The translations under genes were made by a program, and so were the position numbers. A stretch of DNA of 64,000 nt, taken from NCBI GenBank assembly GCA_035528035.1, contig DATKZI010000051.1, positions 1 to 64,000 of the forward strand, in the 5' to 3' direction. Positions 28,225 to 36,502 of the stretch are shown one piece after another (positions within the stretch are counted from its first letter, which is position 1; each line of letters opens with the position of its first letter). This DNA comes from JABLTI01 sp035528035 (GTDB lineage: Archaea; Asgardarchaeota; Heimdallarchaeia; JABLTI01). A model generated the notes under the pieces. That model searched no databases and was not told the DNA's origin. It saw only the letters and a list, made by a program, of their open reading frames with translations.

Positions 28225-28241
28225 CAAAATTTATTTAAATA
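28225..28241 (+). promoter_or_regulatory. TATA-box promoter of the second GT4 gene
   Basis: CAAAATTTATTTAAATA in the 217-base gap after the flippase gene is a good TATA element, placing transcription start near 28260. That gives a leader of about 30 bases containing the AGAGGAA ribosome-binding site at 28278-28284. The downstream glycosyltransferase genes may thus have their own promoter. Confidence 0.45.
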
Positions 28242-28289
28242 TCCAAATTCCTCTCTGTGAGAAGCGATACTTGATATAGAGGAAACGAG

Positions 28290-29471
28290 ATGTTTAGATC
28301 AAAACCTTTAGTTTTTATGGCATTGGCAAGTTCTTATTTTAAAGATCCCAGAGTATTGCAAGAGGTCAAATCGCTACATAAAAATAATTATCCTATTTAT
28401 GTCCTTACTTGGGACCGAGAAGGATTAAATTCGGTATATCTATCAAAAGGACTTGTAGTTAAAAACATGCAATTTTTACAATCTAAATCATTTAATAAAT
28501 TAATATATATGTTATCAGCGGTCTTGTTTCAATTATCCATCTTTACAACAGGTCTAAATCTTCTAAAAAAACATCGTCAAATAATTTTACATATTAATGA
28601 TTTCAACACTATTTTAGGAACAGTTTTACTAAAGATTTTTTTTCCTAATAGAATAAAAACAATTTATGATTCTCATGAACTTACTCCTGCTGTATATGGA
28701 GAATGGTATGGTCAATTTTTTGCATCAATAACAAGTAAAATGGAAAAAATTTTTATGCCATTTATAGACCAGATTATTACTGTTAGCCCACCTATAGAAG
28801 CTTATTTCAAAACTATTACTAAAAAAGATATTAAAATTATTTGGAATTATCCTACTAAAGAAATTATCCCCGATATTTCAAAAGATCAAGCGAGAGAGAT
28901 TTTAGGCCTTCCTAAATCAGCTTTTATTATAACTTATATAGGCTCATTACGGATTGACATAGCATTATCTGATTTATTTTATGCCATGTCTATTTTAAAA
29001 GAAAAAATAACAGATAAAGATTTATTAGAAAAATTCAAAATAATTATTGTAGGTGATGGTCCACTATATACAGAAATTCTTTCTCTTAGAGAAAAACTTC
29101 AATTAAATGATTTTATTTCAATTGTTGGTCATGTTGATCGTATTAAATCCTTAACTTATATGAAAGCAGCTGATCTGTCTTATATTTTATTTACTGTAAA
29201 GGGATTAAATACTAAAATCGGTATGCCTTGGAAATTATTTGAAAGTTTAGCAACAAATACTCCAGTTCTTGTTCTAAATAATACCTACGCTTCGAAGTTT
29301 ATTCAACAGTATAATGCTGGTTTTATTATTGATAAAAAAGATCCAAAAGAAATTGCTGAAAAATTATATCAAATCGTTACACAAATGGATCTGTTGGAAA
29401 TTAAAACTAATAAGAAATTTTTCTGGGAAAATCAAGAAGAATTATTTATTTCTGTGTACAATATGTTGTAA
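28290..29471 (+). CDS. GT4-family glycosyltransferase
   Basis: A 393-residue GT-B glycosyltransferase. N-terminal features are MALASSYFKDPRVLQEVKSL (the D-P-R-V segment typical of this subgroup), a membrane-associated hydrophobic helix around residues 70-90, and IKTIYDSHELTPAVYG. The C-terminal donor domain has IITYIGSLR, FKIIIVGDGPLYTEI, ISIVGHVD and KIGMPWKLFESLATNTPVLV with the conserved glutamate. It acts in the cytoplasm on the growing glycan. AGAGGAA precedes the ATG by about 5 bases. It is followed 84 bases later by a GT2 gene. Confidence 0.88.
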   Translation: MFRSKPLVFMALASSYFKDPRVLQEVKSLHKNNYPIYVLTWDREGLNSVYLSKGLVVKNMQFLQSKSFNKLIYMLSAVLFQLSIFTTGLNLLKKHRQIILHINDFNTILGTVLLKIFFPNRIKTIYDSHELTPAVYGEWYGQFFASITSKMEKIFMPFIDQIITVSPPIEAYFKTITKKDIKIIWNYPTKEIIPDISKDQAREILGLPKSAFIITYIGSLRIDIALSDLFYAMSILKEKITDKDLLEKFKIIIVGDGPLYTEILSLREKLQLNDFISIVGHVDRIKSLTYMKAADLSYILFTVKGLNTKIGMPWKLFESLATNTPVLVLNNTYASKFIQQYNAGFIIDKKDPKEIAEKLYQIVTQMDLLEIKTNKKFFWENQEELFISVYNML

Positions 29472-29555
29472 TATCACAAGATTTATTAATTTTTTATTAG
29501 CTTTCACACTTAAAAAAATAAAAGTTAAAGATTTAATAAAGGTCGGTTTTTCGGT

Positions 29556-30452
29556 TTGTATAGAGATAAAAAAATTGGTGTAGTAGTTCCATGCTTTAAT
29601 GAAGAATCATTAATTAAAGACACTCTTATGGGTATGCCTGATTTTGTTGATCGTATTTATGTTATTGATGATTTTTCAACTGATACTACAACACAAAAAA
29701 TCATTTTCATGATGAATCAAGATAGTAGAATACAATTATATCAACATTCAGCGAATCAAGGTGTTGGTGGGGCAATTATTACTGGGTATAAAAAAGCATT
29801 AGAGGATAATATGGATATAATTGCTATTATGGCTGGTGATAATCAGATGAATTCATATTATTTATCCAATTTATTAGATCCAATAATTGATAACCAAACA
29901 GATATTACTAAAGGTAATCGTTTAAAACGAGGTTTTTGGAAAGGAATGCCTTTTTTCAGAAGATTTGGTAATTTTATTCTTTCCTTAATGACTAAAATAG
30001 TTACTGGATACTGGAAGGTAAATGACCCTCAAAATGGTTATGTTGCAATAAATGCCCAAGGTTTAAGAAAAATAGATTTAGATTCCTTATATAATGGCTA
30101 TGCTTTTGAAAATGATTTAATGTTGAAAGCAAATGTTGCTAATTTGCGAATGAAAAATGTTCTAATTCCAGCAGTATATGGTGAAGAGAAATCAAAAATA
30201 AAATATGGTAGTTTTATCTTTAAAACCAGCATCTTTTTACTGAAAGGATTTTTCTGGAGATTATGGAAAAAATATATCACAACCTTAAAACCAATTGGTT
30301 TACTATTCATCTTGGGTATATGTTCTATAATTACTGGTTTCATTATTGGATTTATCTATACTTTTAGGACTTTTTGGCCAATTTTAGTTACAGGTATATT
30401 GCTAATATTTCTTGCTCAAATATTGGATGGATTACGATCTATAAAAATGTAA
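29556..30452 (+). CDS. GT2-family glycosyltransferase with C-terminal membrane helices (DPM-like)
   Basis: A 298-residue protein. Residues 1-230 form a GT-A domain: VVVPCFNEESLIKDTL, the metal-site segment VIDDFSTD, ANQGVGGAIITGYKKAL and the IMAGDNQM acceptor segment. FFRRFGNFILSLMTKI and NDPQNGYVAIN are typical of dolichol-phosphate mannosyl/glucosyltransferases. Two membrane helices follow (about 246-270 and 273-292). It probably makes a polyprenyl-phosphate sugar that the GT-C-type neighbours use. The start is TTG, with an AAGGTC-like motif about 12 bases before it. Its 3' end converges with the next gene at an 8-base spacing. Confidence 0.85.
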   Translation: MYRDKKIGVVVPCFNEESLIKDTLMGMPDFVDRIYVIDDFSTDTTTQKIIFMMNQDSRIQLYQHSANQGVGGAIITGYKKALEDNMDIIAIMAGDNQMNSYYLSNLLDPIIDNQTDITKGNRLKRGFWKGMPFFRRFGNFILSLMTKIVTGYWKVNDPQNGYVAINAQGLRKIDLDSLYNGYAFENDLMLKANVANLRMKNVLIPAVYGEEKSKIKYGSFIFKTSIFLLKGFFWRLWKKYITTLKPIGLLFILGICSIITGFIIGFIYTFRTFWPILVTGILLIFLAQILDGLRSIKM

Positions 30453-30459
30453 TAATATT

Positions 30460-32301
30460 TTATAGCGGTCTTAATATTGTTGCAATATTATTATCATAAA
30501 TTCGATTTATCAGTGGATTCATAGGAATTGTTCTTCGTATATCTGGAATCTTTACAATCCAATTATCATTGTCTTCTCCATATGAAATCCAATTTGTATG
30601 AAAACCTGTATTGAATATTACATCGTTAATTATTACATAGTCAATATTTGGGTTTAGTGCTTTTATTGATGAATTAGCAACGAAATCATAAATCGTTGTT
30701 TCATTTAAAAATATCAATTGCAGCAACCAGCTAGCACCATGACCATTTATTGTAGTATCAAATCCACCTATGCCTCTTACTATAACGCTGATTCTAAAAT
30801 CACAATCAACTTGTATTGGGTAATTATGTTGCCAAATTGTATTATTGGGGGGGTCAGAATATGATATTAAGAAATAAACGGTATCAAATTCAGCTTGCCA
30901 AAACACTTCTTGTGAACCCCAATTATTTTCTGGTTTTGGGTGTGAGTATGATAAAGTTAATACCATGCTACCTGTTAAACCTATTAATGCTAGAACCTTT
31001 AATTTTCGAATATTGACTTTTTTTACCAAATATACAATAGCTATTGTTGAAAGAATAACCCCAATTGGAATAAGATATAATATTATCCGTGCGAGAAAAC
31101 TTGACATTAGCGGAAAAATAGCTAAAATACATAAAATAGAAATTGCTGATAGTAACCATCCCCGCATCATTTTCCCATTAATAGTAGTTTTTTTGGCTAT
31201 TTTTGTTAATCCTAATACTCCCAACGGAGCTAAAACAAAGGCATGTGTTCCCATAGCTAATCCTGATAATAGTGTTTGATCAGGACTAGCACTACCAAAA
31301 AACATTGCTACAATGAATGCTGCAACGATACAAACTATAACTGAAATTATTATTGTGTTATTTATTTTCTTGTTCTGAAAATCATAAAAAAGAGCTGATA
31401 TCGCGATTGACATGATAAAACCCATTGCAAGTAATAATAGTATATTTGGTAAGGTAAAATAATCTCCTGTAAATAATCCTCTAATTGACTCACCGATAAA
31501 ATTAATAGGAAATCCTTGAAGAACAATTTCCCAAACTAATAAAACAAACCCATCTATGAACACTAAAATTAACAGATTGTATATTACATTTTTTATAGCT
31601 TTTTTATCTTTGATTTTATTTTTATAAAAGGTTGTATAGAGAATTGCGATATGCCAAATAAGCAAAACAATTAATGTTGTTAAATGATGTGTGAATGTAA
31701 TTACAAATGTTATTAGAAGTCCTAAAATTATAAATCGATAATCTTTTGTTTCATAAAATCTCAAAATATAAAAAACAACAAAAGGTACTAAACCTAATAC
31801 CATTGTTTCAGGGGCGATATTTTGATTTCTATATACATATATTCCGATTATTGACATATAAAATATTGAAAGTAATCCAATTGTCTTTGATTTAGTTAAT
31901 CTCCTTGCTAGAACGTAGAAAATAACTAATTGAATTGTACAAACAATTTGAGGGAAAATATAAATTGCCCATGATAAAGGTTCTATTCCTAATCCCAATA
32001 GATATGTTGCTATAATAATCATAAAGGTAAATCCAGGTGGATCCCTTGTAATTACAGTTAAGTCAATCCATCCTTGGAAGAAATCTCGTTTGATGGATGT
32101 TAAATAATAATACCCATCATAAGTTATTGGTGACCCCTCTCTAATCATCCTCCAAGTTCTTATTAAAAATCCAAATATAACTATTAAGAAAGTTAATAGA
32201 ATAATTACTCTATCCTTTTTAGCATAACTGTTATTACTTTTTATATTTGAATAGACAAATCTATTATTTATTGCTTTTTCGAGAGAGTTTTGTTCGAGCA
32301 T
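30460..32301 (-). CDS. GT-C-type polytopic membrane glycosyltransferase
   Basis: A 613-residue protein with about 11-13 membrane helices up to residue 465, then a soluble C-terminal domain. The first outer loop has TYDGYYYLTSIKRDFFQGW, where the aspartate next to a YYYL stretch resembles the catalytic loop of GT-C enzymes. A THHLTTLIVLL helix and a terminal NRIYDNNIATILRPL strand also fit that group. The WWDYG motif of the AglB/STT3 oligosaccharyltransferase is absent. It probably transfers sugar from a polyprenyl-phosphate donor to a glycan or surface protein. It is encoded opposite to the preceding glycan genes but is enclosed by the locus. Confidence 0.65.
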   Translation of the reverse strand: MLEQNSLEKAINNRFVYSNIKSNNSYAKKDRVIILLTFLIVIFGFLIRTWRMIREGSPITYDGYYYLTSIKRDFFQGWIDLTVITRDPPGFTFMIIIATYLLGLGIEPLSWAIYIFPQIVCTIQLVIFYVLARRLTKSKTIGLLSIFYMSIIGIYVYRNQNIAPETMVLGLVPFVVFYILRFYETKDYRFIILGLLITFVITFTHHLTTLIVLLIWHIAILYTTFYKNKIKDKKAIKNVIYNLLILVFIDGFVLLVWEIVLQGFPINFIGESIRGLFTGDYFTLPNILLLLAMGFIMSIAISALFYDFQNKKINNTIIISVIVCIVAAFIVAMFFGSASPDQTLLSGLAMGTHAFVLAPLGVLGLTKIAKKTTINGKMMRGWLLSAISILCILAIFPLMSSFLARIILYLIPIGVILSTIAIVYLVKKVNIRKLKVLALIGLTGSMVLTLSYSHPKPENNWGSQEVFWQAEFDTVYFLISYSDPPNNTIWQHNYPIQVDCDFRISVIVRGIGGFDTTINGHGASWLLQLIFLNETTIYDFVANSSIKALNPNIDYVIINDVIFNTGFHTNWISYGEDNDNWIVKIPDIRRTIPMNPLINRIYDNNIATILRPL

Positions 32302-32434
32302 AATTATTTCTCATTAAATGTTTTATCTTCCTAATAGTTTGATTAATTATTCACATAATTTTTTTTAACCATTACTTTTGCTTAATAGTTTATTCTAGTA
32401 GTATCACGACCAAGTTGATAATAATTTTTTCATA

Positions 32435-33043
32435 TTAAACCAAAATTAGCGTGAAGGAGGTTAGATAAACAAATACTCCACTATAGCTAAATTTAGATAA
32501 TTGACTATTCCACTCCCATAATTCGAATATTATTTTGTAACCGGAAGAGCTTAATCCTAATTTACTAATTATCTCTGAATTGAAATTAAAAGCAAATTTT
32601 GTTTCAGATGAAGGGCCCCATTGTTCCTCTATATCTATGATTTTTTGTATCCAATGTTCATAATAAAAATAGGTCGATTCATTGGTACCAAAGGTATCTT
32701 CATCAATTATTAGATTATAAAGTCCTATCTTCAAACGTATTTCATAAAACATCGCTTTTTGATAGTGATTACTTAACATAATATATAATGTAATAGGATC
32801 AGAACTATTTGATGTTTGATTATAAGCTACACTTATTGGATAATTTTCTGCTTTATATTTATTATTTACATCATCATAAGTCAGTAATCCCAATTCAGAA
32901 TATTGCTCTCCACTTATTGGTGGAGTAAAAATTAAAATTGTTGAAATAACAATACCAATAAGAGTTAAAGCTAAAACCATTCTAACAACTAATTCAAAAT
33001 CAAATTTTTGATTTTTTGATTGTTTGTCTTTTTTGTTATTCAT
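32435..33043 (-). CDS. single-pass membrane protein with DUF1616-like outer domain
   Basis: A 202-residue protein with a short basic cytoplasmic N terminus, one membrane helix (about 20-42) and an outer beta-sandwich-like domain. That domain starts YSELGLLTYDDV, contains NYPISVAYNQTS, then ITLYIMLSNHYQKAMFYEIRLKIGL. This pattern (E-L-x-LL, YP, then a strand pair about neighbouring-residue contacts) resembles the extracytoplasmic half of DUF1616 proteins. The membrane half of such a protein appears to be encoded two genes upstream, in the same operon. It lies 23 bases after the middle gene. It is probably part of the surface glycan or S-layer apparatus; the precise role is unknown. Confidence 0.6.
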   Translation of the reverse strand: MNNKKDKQSKNQKFDFELVVRMVLALTLIGIVISTILIFTPPISGEQYSELGLLTYDDVNNKYKAENYPISVAYNQTSNSSDPITLYIMLSNHYQKAMFYEIRLKIGLYNLIIDEDTFGTNESTYFYYEHWIQKIIDIEEQWGPSSETKFAFNFNSEIISKLGLSSSGYKIIFELWEWNSQLSKFSYSGVFVYLTSFTLILV

Positions 33044-33066
33044 CTGTTTAACGCCTATTTTTATTG

Positions 33067-33567
33067 TTATATTTCAGGTTTACTTTCCTCTTCAGGATAT
33101 ATTATTTCTAAATCTAAGAATTCTTCCTCACTTCGTATTTTATGCCATTTTATCATTTTCATTCCCAAAAAGGCAATTAGAGCAACAACAATAAGCAAGT
33201 TAAATGGTATAATTATATATGTGAGTATTCTATTTCGCCTATAATTCGTTAAATCGTTATTTACATCTTCAATGATCAATATTGCTTTATTATAGGCATT
33301 AGTATAATCTTCTGAGAAATAATCATCCAAAGCATCATTTAACCGATCTACATAGCTCGTAACATCTAAACCTTCTTGACTAGCATGCTCAATCGTTTCA
33401 TATGCTGTTATTATTTTTGAATAAGTATCCTCTTCAGATACAGCATTTACTATTAAAATATCATTTTGCGTTTTTAGAATTAAACTTGAAGTAATAATTA
33501 GAAACACTATAGAAAAGAACATCAATCTCTTTATTGGATTAGAACATTTATTTCCAGTAGTTTTCAT
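33067..33567 (-). CDS. two-pass membrane protein, unknown function
   Basis: A 166-residue protein with an N-terminal signal-anchor or signal peptide (LMFFSIVFLIITSSLIL, about 14-31). A mainly helical outer domain of about 75 residues (EDTYSKIITAYETIEHASQEG and onward, rich in acidic residues) follows, then a second membrane helix (about 118-138) and a short acidic cytoplasmic tail. I do not recognise a family. It starts inside the end of the upstream gene (4-base overlap), so the three genes from 34265 to 32435 are one translationally coupled operon. The middle product may link the two flanking DUF1616-like halves. Confidence 0.55.
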   Translation of the reverse strand: MKTTGNKCSNPIKRLMFFSIVFLIITSSLILKTQNDILIVNAVSEEDTYSKIITAYETIEHASQEGLDVTSYVDRLNDALDDYFSEDYTNAYNKAILIIEDVNNDLTNYRRNRILTYIIIPFNLLIVVALIAFLGMKMIKWHKIRSEEEFLDLEIIYPEEESKPEI

Positions 33568-34265
33568 TCTTCTATCACTTCTTTTATTTTATTATTTTTA
33601 GTTCTAATAGAACCATCTTTACCAAGTTTCATTCTTAAACCAATTGAAATTAATAAGTCAATTATTATTATTACTATTAAACTTGTAACAATTGATCGAG
33701 GGCTAAATTTAAAGGTATAATTTAGAAATATCGCATCAATCATCAAGATAAAAAGACTTAAACCAATTGCAGTAGCAACTCTTTCCAAGTATGTTAATTT
33801 TTCATCCAACTCAGGGAAAATAACTGAAGTTAAAGACCAACCTGAAATAATCAACATAAAAAAACAAACTACTATATATCTTATATAAAACAGAAATCCT
33901 ACTCTTACATCTATTAGAACCATAGTTAAAGCTAAACATATTGTTGCAACAATGATCCAAAATTCATAAGCATAGTAATTTTTAGCAAAAATGAATGCTA
34001 GTAATCTTTTTGGTGGTACTGTAGGACTTACATATGGTTCTTTCAATATAATTTCATTATTATATTCTAATTCCTTTATTGCTGAAATAATTTTTTCTTT
34101 TGAAAATTTACTTTCTGATACTAAACTAGTTACAAGAGTTCTTATATCTCGAGGTTTTTGATTTTTTAAAATCTTTTTAATTTCATCTTTTATAATTAAA
34201 TTTTCTTGATCAAGATCATTTTTCTCTTTAAATCTTTGTTTTTTCTTTTCTTCTTTAAGAGCCAT
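33564..34265 (-). CDS. DUF1616-like membrane protein with N-terminal winged-helix-like domain
   Basis: A 233-residue protein. Residues 20-85 look like a small winged-helix-type domain (IKDEIKKILKNQKPRDIRTLVTSL and KEKIISAIKELEYNNEIIL). Residues 90-220 have four membrane helices in the DUF1616 pattern, including FFMLIISGWSLTSVIFPELDEKLTYLERVATAIGLSLFI. This matches the membrane half of DUF1616 proteins found in archaeal glycosylation loci, but the outer half is missing here and seems to be supplied by the third gene of the operon. The full-length counterpart is at 21691-24117. First gene of a three-gene operon. Confidence 0.65.
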   Translation of the reverse strand: MALKEEKKKQRFKEKNDLDQENLIIKDEIKKILKNQKPRDIRTLVTSLVSESKFSKEKIISAIKELEYNNEIILKEPYVSPTVPPKRLLAFIFAKNYYAYEFWIIVATICLALTMVLIDVRVGFLFYIRYIVVCFFMLIISGWSLTSVIFPELDEKLTYLERVATAIGLSLFILMIDAIFLNYTFKFSPRSIVTSLIVIIIIDLLISIGLRMKLGKDGSIRTKNNKIKEVIEE

Positions 34266-34468
34266 ATTTTACACCAAGAACCTTTTCTATAATAAGATGA
34301 TAATTTTAGTAATTTCTAACTAGAGTTATTTTAAGACTTTTTTGTTTATATTTATAATTTGATTATCAATTTAGTATTATGAATTAATTTTTTACTCATT
34401 TAACATTTAGATTGTCAAATTAGAATCATAAAAATAAAAAGAGGAAAGGAAATTATCTTTTAATTCTT

Positions 34469-35740
34469 CTAATTAAAGTATACTATTTTTCCTTTCTCAA
34501 CCATAATTTTTCCATCTTTAATTATATGAGAGAAATTTAATGAATTTTCAAGTGTGGTTATATCTTTCAACGGATCAGTATTACAAATTACAATGTCAGC
34601 TAATTTTCCAGTTTCAATTGAACCGATTTTTTCATCCATTTTAATAGCTTTTGCACTTTGTATCGTTGCAGTTTGTAATGCTTGTACTGGAGTCATTCCC
34701 ACATTTACAACCATATTGGTTATTTCTGAAGCAGTTGTGCCATGGAAGTTCCCTGGAGTTCCCGCATCTGTTCCGAGAGCAAATAAAACTCCTTTATTGA
34801 ACGCTATTTTATGATTTTCTTTTAATTTTTCATTAGTTTTCAAGATTTTTTGTTGAACTTCAAGAGGCATTTGGTTTAGAATATCTGCTCTTGTAAGATT
34901 TTTTATTGCGTTTTGTGTGGGAACAAGATAGGTTCCTTTTTTGATCATCAAATTCGCTGTTTCTTCACCAATAAATGAACCATGCTCGATCGTATCTATT
35001 CCTGCTTTAGCAGCGCTATAAATACCCGCATCTCCATGAGCATGAGAAGCAAGATGCATGCCCAATCTATGAGCTTCTTCCACCATAGCTTCAAGTTCTT
35101 CATCTGTGAATAGAGTCATATTTAATTTTGACTCCATACCATGAAGTACTCCTCCTGTTGTAAGTGTCTTTATGAAATCAGCTCCAACTCGTTTTCTATC
35201 ACGAACTGCATGTTTTACACCATCTATACCTGTCTGTACTTCCCCAGTTATTTTATAATAGTCAATCAAACATTGTGGACCAATGGATTCCTGATTTCCC
35301 CATTGAGAAATGCCAGTATCAGCAACTAATATTCTTGGACCTGCTAAAATACCATCAGCGAAAATTCTTCGTAAAGCTGGAGCCCAACCTGGTGATGAAC
35401 CACAATCTCTTACACATGTAAAACCACTTATGAGATGTCTTTGAGCATGATTCAATGCATAGTAATGCCACATCTCATCCTTAGTTCTAAGAAATTCTCG
35501 TTCATATTGTGGATCACCGGTCATTTCGAGATGAACATGAGTTTCTATTAATCCTGGGAGAATGGTTTTATTTGAAGCATCAATTATTTTATCAGCTTTT
35601 TCTTTTTCAAAAGAACCATCATCTCCAACCCAAGTAATTTTATTTTTTTCAATTACTATTGTTTTATTATTCATTATTTTCCCTTTATGAGAATCAAAAA
35701 CATTCCCCGATTTTACAACTAAACGTTTGATTTCAGCCAT
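34469..35740 (-). CDS. metal-dependent amidohydrolase (imidazolonepropionase/prolidase-like)
   Basis: A 423-residue TIM-barrel amidohydrolase with all expected metal ligands in order: THVH (H-x-H, near residue 66), the lysine in ADFIKTLTTGG that is normally carboxylated, SHAHG, IEHGSF, and the aspartate in ALGTDAGTPG. The C-terminal GKLADIVICNTDPLKDI strand is typical of the family. Homologs include aryl-dialkylphosphatases, Xaa-Pro dipeptidases and other cyclic-amide hydrolases, so the substrate is open. It starts with ATG and stands alone. It is cytoplasmic by sequence. Confidence 0.88.
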   Translation of the reverse strand: MAEIKRLVVKSGNVFDSHKGKIMNNKTIVIEKNKITWVGDDGSFEKEKADKIIDASNKTILPGLIETHVHLEMTGDPQYEREFLRTKDEMWHYYALNHAQRHLISGFTCVRDCGSSPGWAPALRRIFADGILAGPRILVADTGISQWGNQESIGPQCLIDYYKITGEVQTGIDGVKHAVRDRKRVGADFIKTLTTGGVLHGMESKLNMTLFTDEELEAMVEEAHRLGMHLASHAHGDAGIYSAAKAGIDTIEHGSFIGEETANLMIKKGTYLVPTQNAIKNLTRADILNQMPLEVQQKILKTNEKLKENHKIAFNKGVLFALGTDAGTPGNFHGTTASEITNMVVNVGMTPVQALQTATIQSAKAIKMDEKIGSIETGKLADIVICNTDPLKDITTLENSLNFSHIIKDGKIMVEKGKIVYFN

Positions 35741-35870
35741 CGGTAAACTCTTCTTATATAATTGCTAAAATGATACCTTTAATTTTTTTAAAGGTTATTG
35801 TTTTTAGCGAAAATTCTAATTGTATTTAAAAAAGAATAAAAGAACTTTAGAATAAAGCTATTGTCTCAAA

Positions 35871-36357
35871 TTATTGTAAAATCATTTTCCAAGCTGCGAT
35901 GCATTGATCGATGTTAACTTTAAACTTCTTGCTTATCTTTTCCCAATTAGTGTCGTTTATTACACCATTTTTAAAAACACTATTAATTGACCGAGCTATC
36001 CTCTTAATGATTTCATTGTTATTAGAATAAATAACAATTTTTAACATATGATTGCTTTCTATCATATCAGTGAAACCAGCTATTTTGTTTTCAGCTTCAA
36101 CAAAAACGCTTACTCTTTCTGCTAAATAAAAAAAAATTTATTTCTACAGGAGATGAAAAATCACTCCTCGTAGCATCATCAATTTGCTTTAAATATTGAG
36201 AAATAATATACCCACTATTAGGTTCATATGTAGAATACAATAATAAAGGTCAATATTTTGTTCCACTTGCAGAAGCAAAAAGTATCGTATAAGGTAAATT
36301 CAATAAACCTAATGCTTTAGCTCGATTATATACTATAAAACCGATATCCCATCCCAT
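35871..36357 (-). pseudogene. broken gene (one premature stop, one frameshift), product unknown
   Basis: Reading leftward from the ATG at 36357, an open frame starts MGWDIGFIVYNRAKALG and runs to a TGA at 36252-36250 within GTKY-stop-PLLL, then continues to SSPVEINFF. At the nine-A run at 36128-36136 (T9 on the coding strand) the frame must shift by one base. It then reads FYLAERVSVFVEAENKIAG and continues without a break to the stop at 35871. Removing one base and reading the TGA as a tryptophan codon gives a single 161-residue protein, and 487 minus 1 bases is exactly divisible by three. I do not recognise the family. Either a recent pseudogene or two assembly errors. Confidence 0.65.
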
Positions 36358-36502
36358 AAAGTATTTTTTTATAAACAATGGATTACATTTTATTTAATAC
36401 TTTTGGGGATGAAAAATTAGCTGATTTTTCGATGACTTTTTTCTCTAGTAATCTTTTTGCTTTCCAAAGGTTTATTATTCAATATTTTTTAATACCTTAC
36501 TT

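Noticed and set aside
28248..28284. A 7-base inverted repeat TTCCTCT/AGAGGAA that could hide the ribosome-binding site of the GT4 gene.
   Set aside because: The TATA box at 28225-28241 places transcription start near 28260, so the left half would usually not be transcribed. Probably chance.
30460..32301. Annotation as AglB/STT3 oligosaccharyltransferase.
   Set aside because: The WWDYG-type motif is not present, so only a broader GT-C assignment is supported.
36250..36252. TGA in the broken gene read as selenocysteine or tryptophan.
   Set aside because: There is no SECIS-like hairpin that I can see, TGA is used as a normal stop elsewhere in the window, and a second independent lesion (frameshift) exists.
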